Below are positions 55,600 to 64,000 of a DNA stretch of 64,000 nucleotides, one piece after another (within the stretch, counting starts at the first letter, position 1; each line of letters starts with the position of its first letter). The position numbers were made by a program, and so were the translations under genes. Source of the stretch: Cheilinus undulatus (lineage: Eukaryota; Chordata; Actinopteri; Labriformes; Labridae); contig NC_054869.1 in NCBI RefSeq assembly GCF_018320785.1, forward strand, positions 41,133,789 to 41,197,788, read 5' to 3'. Below the pieces are notes generated by a model. That model saw only the letters and a list, made by a program, of their open reading frames with translations. It had not been told where the DNA came from and did no database searches.

Positions 55600-58500
55600 G
55601 TGAGTCACATCAATGAATGCCCTTTCAATCCCAGATAACTCATTTCTTAACACTTTACCAGTAAATGAATGCCACCCTTTCCCTGATTGGTGTCTGGAGC
55701 TGACAGCCAAACCCGCTCTAGATTTTTATCTTTTTTATCGCTGTGAGTTTAAAATCGAGTCAGTCCACGATTTAACCCGTTCCGATTTTAATCCAAGTCC
55801 CTGTGATTGATTCGGCTTGGGTTCGGCTGTGACTCACATCATGTGTAACCTACATTGCATAACAGACTCATTACCATCACTGGGCACATCAGTCTTTTCA
55901 ACACGAGCGTGGAGAGACAGGCCATTTAAACATGAAAGCAGCTGCGACTGATTGACTTTATTCTCATAATTAGCACGAGACAAAGCCCAGCCTGTGTCCT
56001 CGGCGCGAGCACGCGCGCGCACGCGCGCCTAGGTTTATGTGTGAGACACCACTGTCCAAATATTAGCACAGACACTTCCCAAGATGGCTCATATGAGTGT
56101 ATTTAAATGAACCACAAACGCGGAGAAAAATCGATGTGAGAGTCAACATTTAGCTTGTGTGTGAGGAGATGCTTATTCGAGGTGTCAATGTACCTTTCAC
56201 TCCCTAGAATCTTCTTGAAATAAACTGAGCCACGTCATGTCTGAGAGCAATTAAACAGGAGATTTAAAAAAGCCATTGGTGCAGTCTGTGTCCTGGCAGA
56301 GATAAACGGCCTTGTTGATAAAGACTTGTCTGAGATGAACTTGGAGAGAAAAGCCTTGGACGCGGTTAAAATGAGCCAGCAGTCTGCTCAAAGACACTGA
56401 CTTGGTGCTTGGCTAATGTAAACAGACAAATTACTGATGAGAGAGACGTTTGAATTCCAAACGACCTTGCCAGAAACTCAGGGAGCTACAGCAGGTTCTA
56501 CTGTCCTCTCTGTGTGTGGTAATTGGTTAAACGTGCTGATGTTTTTGGACATCTGACCAAAACACACAGTCTGACAGAGTGTAGAGGGCTTTCAATGTCA
56601 ACGAAAACTCTTAAAGGAAGGTAACCCCCTAAAAAATCAACTGCTTTTTCATTTTGTCATGAACTACATACCAATTAAAAAGAAAAAAAAACCAGTTTAG
56701 GAACAAGACAGTAAATTCAGACAAAATTAACAATGAAAGAAAACCTTGATAGTGTTGATGTTGCTGATTTTTTTATGGGTGTTGGCTCTTTAAGTAACGT
56801 TGCAGAAAGTTGTAGGGAATAACAATTAAACAAAAGCATGCAACCTGTAACAAAAAGCTCAGAATATATCAATATGCATTTTAACCACAAGCTGTAAATT
56901 GTGGACTCTAATGGCCATATGAAGGGTACTTTAAACCAGACTGCTTCCCGCAAACGACCACAAACATGCAGCAAAGCTGCTGATTCCACAGATACAGCCT
57001 GACAGATCAGTATTTAAACCCAACTTATAACTCCTTCTGCCAATATAAACATCTTCTTTAATTTTGTGACATGGTGAGTCAAGGGGACATCATTTAAATC
57101 AATGTTGAAGCATGGTAGGATTATAATTTTAAGTCTCATCATTAAGCCAAGATCTCTGATTTCTGCACATTTACCTGTTAAATGTTTAGATGGTAATTTA
57201 TTGTAGATACTTTAACTGAAAACATATTGGAAAGTGTAGCTTTATTTTTAAAAGTAGGTTGAAGAAGCAGCTTTCACACCGTAAATGGTTAAATTGATCA
57301 GTATACGTCTGTGTTTTAAACCACTGAAAAGCGCTGACATTCTGGGTCAGCTTGTTCAATTATTAAAGTGGTGCATATCACATTTTGATGTTTTCCCCCC
57401 ATACAGTTTATTTTCAGACAAGTTTGCTTTTTTGATGAGTAGAGCAGACAGGAAGGACGAGAAAGAGGCAAAAAAGCACCTTCTGGACCGAGAGCCTGAA
57501 TGTAATGATGACATACAGCGTGGTTTTCTACTGCACCCTCAAGCCGTTATTATATGTATTCAGTTAAATAGACAATGTATGATAAATCTTTAAAGTGGAC
57601 TAAGTAGAAAAACAACATGCTTTGAAAACATCAGTAGAAATGATTAAATCTAATAAACTAAAGGTGCAAAAACAAGGCAAAAGGTTTGAATCGTAAATGC
57701 AAATATACATGTATCTATATGTAAATATGTATATGATAAATATACAGTATATATACAGTGCTTAACAAATGTATTAGACCACCCTAACCCCAACCAAAGT
57801 AAGGTTTATGCCACAGCTGCCCTAAATTAACAACATTGGTAATTACCAAAATCATTTTTGATGTTTCTGCAATGGTTAATACACCAATATGTAGAAGCTC
57901 TTTAACTGAAATTATATTTTTAATGCTAAAACATAATTATTATTGTTAATCATGAATTTTCAAATTTACTGATTTACAATAAACTGAAAAAATAGTAGAG
58001 CACATTAATATTTCTTGATTAATATGTCAAATTATAGTTATTTACTTGCATCCCTGAACAGAAAAATGAGTTTTAGTGGTTGAATGTTATGCTTGATTCA
58101 TTTCTGACTTCTCAGAGAAGCCCAGTGAGCCGGCTCAAATTTGGGTGAATTCAGTTTGAAATCCCTCATTCCTGTTCAAAATGGTAAAACGTGGAGAGCT
58201 CACTGAAAATGAAAGAGTCAGTATTAAAGCACTTCATGATGCTGAATGGTCTTTGAGATGAATATGCCAGACGGTCTAATACATTGGTTAAGCACTGTAT
58301 ATAACTTTGTAATTGTATGTAACATTGTAATTGGTACCATGACTTATTATCCCTTTCAGCCCACTTTTGTTAAGCCACATCAGCCACATCTCCTTACAGC
58401 CACAGATGTAAAATAAGTCCACAACTTCTCCCTGTTTCCATGAGAAATATTAGACTAAGACTAGCCAAAAATAGATCTTTGATGACTAAGACTGACAAAA

Positions 58501-60240
58501 AGTAAGTTTAGTTTTCATCAAGATGACTGAAATTAAACTAAAATGTGATTTAGTTTTCATTGGACATTCAAGATCCATGATATTTCTCCACTTTGGGTAA
58601 ATCTGTCAAAATACAATGAATCTGTAGCTTTACTGCCTCTAAACTGTAGAAAGCAGGGACCCCAGGTTTGGCAGAGTGCAAAGAACACACTATCATGATT
58701 TGGTACCAGATTTAGGCAAGAGAATAAATGTTTGGACTAAAAGTCAAGACTAAAATGTGAGGACTTAATATGGACTAAAATTAGACTTGAAGGTTTTGGA
58801 GTTTTCATCAACTAAAACTTGACTAAAACTATAAATGGTAGAAACGACTAAAATGTGACTAAAAAAAAAAAACATTTAATCTAAAGACCAAGACTAAAAT
58901 GACTAAAAGACTAAAGACTAAATTAGAAATAGCTGTCAAAATTAACACTGGTCTGTATCTGAACAGGACGTCAAAAGTCCCTTGATATTAAAAAAGAAAA
59001 CATTGGAATTTCAATACAGATCGTGTGACAAGGAGGTTTACTAGCATTACTTTGTCTAGCTTGGACTGAAATTAAAATGTTTTATTTTTATGTGCTATTT
59101 TGCTTTTTCTCCCTCATTTTGATTTGGAAACTGTTTCATCTTTAAGTGAAGAATGGCCTCTAATTGGGTGCTGTTTGATGCAAATTTACTGTCTTTGTTC
59201 ATCAATCCTACTAAATGAAAGCACAAAAGCCTAAAGATTTTGTAAAAAATATAGAATTTGGGCATTTGATTGAGGCCTGCCTTTATTTCTCAAAACATGC
59301 AGCAGCACAAGGCTTGTAAAAGGGACTGGGCCTCAAGTTGTGATGGGCTTTCATTTAAGGTTTGCAATATGTACATACCTTAATAGATAATTGAAATGGC
59401 TCTGTATATGTAATATAAAATAGGGATGTTTCTTCTACACGCTCACAAATATACATGCGAGTCTGCCTTTGCACATCATACATTTTTCTATAAAGTATTT
59501 TAAGGTTAAGTTGTCTTTTTAATCCTCATTCTTTAAATTTACATTGACTAAAAAGAAATTATTATTTATCCAGAGATGAAGAGTAAAATGACAGGACAGA
59601 GAACATTTGAAAGGCCCTTATTTACAGATGTTTCTCTCAGCCAATCTCTGTGAGTCTGCCACATGAAAAGCATCATTAAATGACCTTGTGATTTGGCCAA
59701 ACAACACGTGCAGCAGTAAGACTGACAATGAGCTCGGCTGTGACAGTTGCAGCGTGTTCCCTCTGAAGGTGAGCCACTCCCAGACATCTGATCTCAAAGA
59801 TCCATGAATTGAAAAGTACACATTGTTTTCCTGAAACCTGTTCACACAGTGACAGTCATTCACTCGAGGGAGTTGCCCACAGTCATCTCCGGTGGGCTCT
59901 TAAGCAGGTCGAGTGCCTTGCTCAAGTGCAGCAGAGTGAAAGAGGATAGAGCAAGCCGAGCCTGTTTCTCTACTTCTAACAATCTACAGACTCCTCGTTT
60001 CAGGGTCATTCATCAGCTGCAGTCCTTCAGGAGTTCATTTTTAATTTTGAACTCTAATTATATGGGCTTATTATGTTGCTTTGTCTTGTTAAAATGCTTC
60101 TATGCATGCTTCCTCCTCCCTGTTAACAAATGAGCCTTCTGACACACACTTGTTTCTCCTGACAGCTACATCGCCAACCAGAGCAGCTTCTCCTCCATCA
60201 ACGACAAAGACCTGTACTACTACAAGAATCTCAGGAACCT
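55337..60240 (+). CDS. ntrk2: ntrk2 (TrkB neurotrophin receptor), first two coding exons, 3' end outside window
   Basis: Receptor tyrosine kinase for BDNF and NT-4 on neurons; only the extreme N-terminus of the ectodomain is here (join 55337-55599, 60166-60240; 338 nt, 112 complete codons plus two bases). Residues 21-39 form a Trp/Val-rich hydrophobic signal peptide core. The mature start has the LRR N-terminal cap ACPSSCSCSSTRISC (C50, C54, C56, C63), followed by ENITDIYIANQ and KNLRNL, which align with ENITEIFIANQ and GLRNL of TrkB better than with TrkC. The start is the first in-frame ATG after an in-frame TGA at 55247, with A at -3. Human NTRK2 also lies head to head with SLC28A3. Kinase, Ig and membrane exons must lie to the right. 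Teleosts can carry two ntrk2 copies; which one this is cannot be told. Confidence 0.9.
56001..56029 (+). repeat. Alternating purine-pyrimidine GC tract
   Basis: CGGCGCGAGCACGCGCGCGC and continuing ACGCGCGCC, in ntrk2 intron 1. A Z-DNA-prone composition; function not shown. Confidence 0.8.
56050..57750. other. ntrk2 intron 1, no element recognised
   Basis: A 102-codon plus-strand frame at 57285-57593 is unsupported. No mobile-element ends were found here. Confidence 0.4.
57756..58297 (+). mobile_element. Tc1-like internal-deletion derivative with intact ends
   Basis: 542 bp. Ends CAGTGCTTAACAAATGTATT and the reverse of AATACATTGGTTAAGCACTG, each with flanking TA (57754-57755 and 58298-58299). 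Inside is the start of a transposase at 58181 (MVKRGELTENERVSIKALHD) that stops at TGA after about 25 codons and then meets the right end. Non-autonomous. Confidence 0.9.
58430..58965 (+). repeat. ACTAAAA-rich interspersed repeat
   Basis: Dense irregular recurrence of GACTAAAA/ACTAAAAT words and an end reading CTGTCAAAATTAACACTG. Resembles a repeat class common in teleosts; the class was not determined. A fragment of the 47850 family, reversed, precedes it at 58370-58445. Confidence 0.6.
60166..60240 (+). CDS. ntrk2: ntrk2 coding exon 2 (first leucine-rich repeat)
   Basis: 75 nt, the usual size of an LRR exon in Trk genes. Encodes YIANQSSFSSINDKDLYYYK then NLRNL. Acceptor TGACAG, donor GTGAGT; enters in phase 2, matching exon 1, and leaves in phase 2. 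The next exon was not found before 64000. Confidence 0.9.
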
Positions 60241-60825
60241 GTGAGTCTTTACTGCCTGCATTATAAACACATACACTTTGGCTCATGACACATAATAAGG
60301 GATACTTATGCAGAATATTTATGCGTCTGCTATAAGGGTGAGATGAAATATCACCACATCAATATTTGTTGTCTTGATACAATTGTCAAATCACTGGTGC
60401 CAGAAAGCTCCATGAATATTAAAAAGCTGCTTTAAGCAGACATCCCTGCCTATTTGATTCACCACATAATTACTTCATGACTCGTCATGGTGGCATAAGT
60501 GAACAAAAGTCACTTGGTCACAGAAGAAGTTTAAAGTGAAATAAAGTAGATGAAGTAGACTGCAGATTAGGATTAGGCAGTGATGAAATGTAGTTAAAAA
60601 TGAAGTGACACTGAAAAAGAATGACAAGAAATTGCAGTGAATAGAAACGTTAATCCTGCACCTGACATTTATAAAGGGATTTTATCTACTTCAGTTGATC
60701 TTTATCTGTTTGATCTGCAACATAAAAGTTATCACAGTGGAGTTGTATCAGGATACGATCATTATCATGGCAATTTATTATTTATTGAACATATCCTGTT
60801 GTATTGTATTTAGATTAACACATTG

Positions 60826-61506
60826 TTTTGTACCACATTGTATTGTTTCACATTCTGTTTCACATCGTATTGTTTCACATTGTAACATTTCACATCGTAT
60901 TGTTTCACATCGTATCGTTTCACATTCTGTTTCACATTGTAACATTTCACATCGTATTGTTTCACATCGTATCGTTTCACATCGTATTGTTTCACATCGT
61001 ATTGTTTCACATCATATCGTTTCACATCGTATTGTTTCACATCGTATTGTTTCACATCATATCGTTTCACATCGTATTGTTTCACATCGTATTGTTTCAC
61101 ATCGTATTGTTTCACATTGTATCATTTCACATCGTATTGTTTCACATCGTATCGTTTCACATTCTGTTTCACATCGTATCGTTTCACATCATATCGTTTC
61201 ACATCGTATTGTTTCACATCGTATTGTTTTACATCGTATCTTTTCACATCGTATTGTTTCACATCGTATTGTTTCACATCCTATCGTTTCACATCCTATC
61301 GTTTCACATCGTACCGTTTCACATCTTATTCTTTCACAGCTTATTCTTTTCCATCAAATTGTTTCCCACTGTATCGTTTCAAATTGTATCTTTTCACATC
61401 CTATCTTTTTACATTTTGTCATTTCACATCATATTGTATCACATTTCATTTCACATCATACCAGTTCACATTATGTCATTTCACACTGTATCCATTCACA
61501 TTGTTT
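60826..61506 (+). repeat. Tandem array, 15-bp unit (TTTCACATCGTATTG)
   Basis: About 45 units in ntrk2 intron 2, variants TATCG, CATTCTG and CATCATA. Because 15 is a multiple of 3 and the unit has no stop in the forward frames, it opens long frames of 280, 231 and 141 codons (SHRIV-type peptides) and a 101-codon reverse one. No splice or promoter support for translation. Degenerate units continue to about 61640. Confidence 0.95.
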
Positions 61507-61687
61507 TTGTTTTTTGTTTTTGAATTGTATTGCGTGATATAGTATCACATAGTATTGTATATCACATGGCAATATATTACATAGTGTCATGTCACATTAT
61601 ACCATTTCACATTGTATCATATCATATCATATGGTGTGTTATCTTTTGTAAATGTGCCATACCCTACCCTAAGTATTGTATTACATC

Positions 61688-62923
61688 TAGTGCTGTCAAT
61701 GGATTTAAAAAAAAAAAATCAAGTTAATCACATCACTATGCTGTGATTAATCATGGTTAATCACAGCATTTCTTTAGTTTTAGCAATTTTTAGATTTTTA
61801 AATGTTCTTATTATCAAGTGTTTATTTTCAGTATTTTAACTTTATGTAAAGTGCTTTGAAAGCACTTTTTACTAAAAATGTATTCTTATTTTTATTCTTA
61901 TCTATAAATTAACATTTAAAATACCAACATTTACTTGTATTTTTGGTTGAGATAAATTAGTACAAGTATGCTGTTTAAATGAAGAAATATTATACAAACT
62001 AGAGTTTTTAGACTTATTTTGGTTTGTAATTCAGAGTGTCTTAATTCACTGAGCAATAATATTTATAAACTGCAAATGAGCCCAGAAGACAAACACATCA
62101 GGTACTAAATAACCTGTGCAGTAAAGTGAATGATCAGATGTGCTGTTACCCCGAGGTAGCTGTGTTTGCTGACTGATGTCCAGTGGTCTCTCGTCAGTGT
62201 AGTAAATGTAGCTCGGGCCAGCTGCTCCACTTCGGTTGCCTTTTAGCTGTCATACAGTTCACGGATTCTTGTGACAGTAGTTCTCGTAGGTGTTCTGTGG
62301 TACGGGTCATCTGAGGCGACTTGGAAGATGTCTTGAAGCCCCTTATAGTCAATGATGTCGATGGTCTGCAGTCTCTGGTGACCCATTAGCAATCTCATTA
62401 GTCAGCATAGATGTTTTGGGGACAAATCCAGGTCTGCTGGACTGCGCTGGTGTAGCTTAACGTTATGGCTTGATCCTGTGTTGTTGTTAGCGTCTTTGCT
62501 AGCATTAGCAACATTAGCTATCATAGCTTGATCCCGTGTTGTTGTTGTTAGAGTCTTTGCTAACATTAGCAGAGATGCGTTTTGCCCTGAGGTGGTACTC
62601 CAGACTTGTTGAGTGGTGTAAAGACAGTTCATCACCACAGTATGTATACACAACTTTTGTTTCATCCAGACTTCCATTAGGCAGCTTTAAAAATCGAAAT
62701 TTTCCGTGAAGCAGACCTGGGTCTGTCTCCTCACTCATCACTGCTGGCTGTGTTTGACCCACCTTTAACCTTTTCACCCCAGGGATGTAAACATCCGCGC
62801 AGGAGGACTACAGGAGGCAGTTGTGGTCATACTTAGTCATATGATTAAATTGCATTATTATTTTTCTAATGCGTTAAGCTTTCCAGATTAATCACGAGCG
62901 TTAACGTTATATTAACAGGCCTG
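61688..62923 (-). mobile_element. hAT element with perfect 8-bp target duplication, copy B
   Basis: Flanks are ATTACATC at 61680-61687 and 62924-62931. Ends TAGTGCTGTCAATGG and TTAACAGGCCTG. A minus-strand frame (62514-62777) encodes a BED-type zinc-finger remnant, GKFRFLKLPNGSLDETKVVY then TYCGDELSLHHSTSLEYHL, the N-terminal domain of hAT transposases. No catalytic domain follows. In ntrk2 intron 2. Confidence 0.92.
62514..62777 (-). pseudogene. hAT transposase BED zinc-finger remnant
   Basis: 88-codon frame. The finger reads VVYTYC...HHSTSLEYHLRAKR; the expected first Cys is Tyr and the expected last His of the H-x-n-H pair appears to be Arg, so metal binding is probably lost. The neighbouring 62402-62677 frame repeats a LLMLAKTLTTTT-type region out of frame. 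Confidence 0.7.
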
Positions 62924-62931
62924 ATTACATC

Positions 62932-64000
62932 ATATTGTACTGTCATTTCTTACTCCTTTTATCATCATCACTCTAAGTGGAGTCAATAGCTGTTTGACTT
63001 TGTTTAACAAACTTTCATTTAAAATGCATTTTGCCTCTTGATCATCTTTCTTTCTCTGTTTTTAGACCAACCAAAGCAAATTAAATTGTATGCAATAAAA
63101 CAGCATCACCATCTCATGACACCGTTATCACGGTCCATGTCTTGTTATGTTAGTTACCCTGCAATTTCCACCCCTTGTCTGTTAAACACAGTACCAGTGT
63201 GGCGTTCACTCCTTGGGCACAATGTATGCAGTGTTTAAAGGTAGAAAAGGATTCTGAACCGTCTTGCTGTAGTGTGAGAAATGTTGATATACTTTTCCTG
63301 TATTGATAATTTTCCTTCTTTCCTTGAGGCGATGTGTTGTTGCTTTCAAACTGTCTGTGATTACGCTGTTATCCCAGGGTGTTTGTAGTTCCTGTTTTCC
63401 ATGTGTCTGTGTCTCATTTTATTTCTTCATCTCAAACTGAATCGTCAACCGAGCAGCACTAACTTGCAACGAAATAATTTGTTAAGTAGACAGCTAATTT
63501 TCCAGCCAGTGTCCCATTAGGTGGAGGGATGAATACAAAGCATGTTATGCACTGCAAGTGAGTAATCTAATAATTGTGGATGGACCTAAACAAAACACTG
63601 AGCGCAGGAGGGAGGAGTGTTCAAGAAGAAATCAAGGACAAATGCCTTGTGTTTTTGAGGAAAACTCTACACAGTAATGTTCTTTTTTTAAAGAAAAATG
63701 CTTGTTGCCATTACAAATTAGATACTTTTACAGTAGCCATTTAAGTGCCTTTTTACCCTAATGCAAAGATCAATCAGTCATGTAGTATTAGTCAAACCAA
63801 CTTTTACTGATTTCAAGGCTTAACCTCAGCTAATGAGGGTCAATGATTTCTTTCACCTTGTAACTGAACATGCTACACACTAGCAAACAGGATCTTGTTG
63901 ACATGCAGTAATGGAGAGATGTTGGAATAAGGATACTCCAATTGAAAAAGCACCCAGAGCAGTCTATGTCTTGAAACTCATGTCACCATATACTGAGTGA
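62932..64000. other. ntrk2 intron 2, no element recognised
   Basis: No third ntrk2 exon (expected LRR continuation after KNLRNL) is visible before the window ends. AT-rich with short chance frames. Confidence 0.5.

Noticed and set aside
55224..55710. Minus-strand frames opposite ntrk2 exon 1
   Set aside because: Antisense shadows of GC-rich coding sequence, with low-complexity Pro/Thr content.
55337..60240. ntrk3 (TrkC) or ntrk1 instead of ntrk2
   Set aside because: ENIT-(D/E)-I-x-IANQ and the short spacing to the first repeat fit TrkB; TrkC has a longer insert there, and the neighbour slc28a3 fits NTRK2.
60695..61537. 280-codon open frame of SHRIV-type repeats
   Set aside because: It is the translation of a 15-bp tandem repeat, open in several frames at once, within ntrk2 intron 2, with no domain or splice support.

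Overview
The window is animal nuclear DNA, almost certainly from a ray-finned (teleost) fish. Evidence: short exons with GT-AG introns, most of the sequence non-coding, and a repeat load typical of teleosts (several Tc1-like DNA transposon families, many short hAT-type elements, LINE fragments and dense micro- and minisatellites). No tRNA, rRNA, CRISPR array or prokaryotic operon was seen. Everything here was read by eye; no database search was run.

Two protein-coding genes could be reconstructed. (1) slc28a3, a concentrative nucleoside transporter (CNT3-like), lies on the minus strand from 36774 (start codon) down to 15182 (stop codon). It has 17 coding exons that join in a single frame through GT-AG junctions: 1,971 nt, 656 residues plus stop. 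It appears intact. (2) ntrk2, the TrkB neurotrophin receptor, lies on the plus strand. Only its first two coding exons are inside the window (55337-55599 and 60166-60240), giving the signal peptide, the LRR N-terminal cysteine cap and the first leucine-rich repeat segment; the gene runs off the right edge. The two genes are head to head about 18.6 kb apart, the same order and orientation as human SLC28A3-NTRK2 on chromosome 9q21, which supports both calls.

Layout. 1-15,080: region downstream of slc28a3 with no recognisable gene; it holds a solo-LTR candidate (2970-3543), a decayed Tc1-like transposon (4300-5924), SINE/LINE tails, a purine-rich minisatellite (11120-11665) and a LINE reverse-transcriptase fragment (14255-14850). 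15,080-36,900: slc28a3, with introns carrying a hAT element with a perfect 8-bp target duplication, LINE fragments, four Tc1-like remnants and a solo LTR with a perfect 5-bp target duplication. 36,900-55,100: intergenic space between the two promoters, with two hAT families, two larger Tc1-like copies, a 17-bp repeat array and a 1.5-kb array of a 22-bp unit. 55,100-64,000: the ntrk2 5' end with introns 1 and 2, holding a clean Tc1 deletion derivative, a 15-bp repeat array and a second copy of the long hAT element.

I found no new biochemical system. The most useful observations concern mobile-element structure: several hAT elements and one LTR whose target duplications can be read directly, nested insertions, one hAT end lying 43 bp from a splice acceptor, and repeat arrays that create long spurious open frames.
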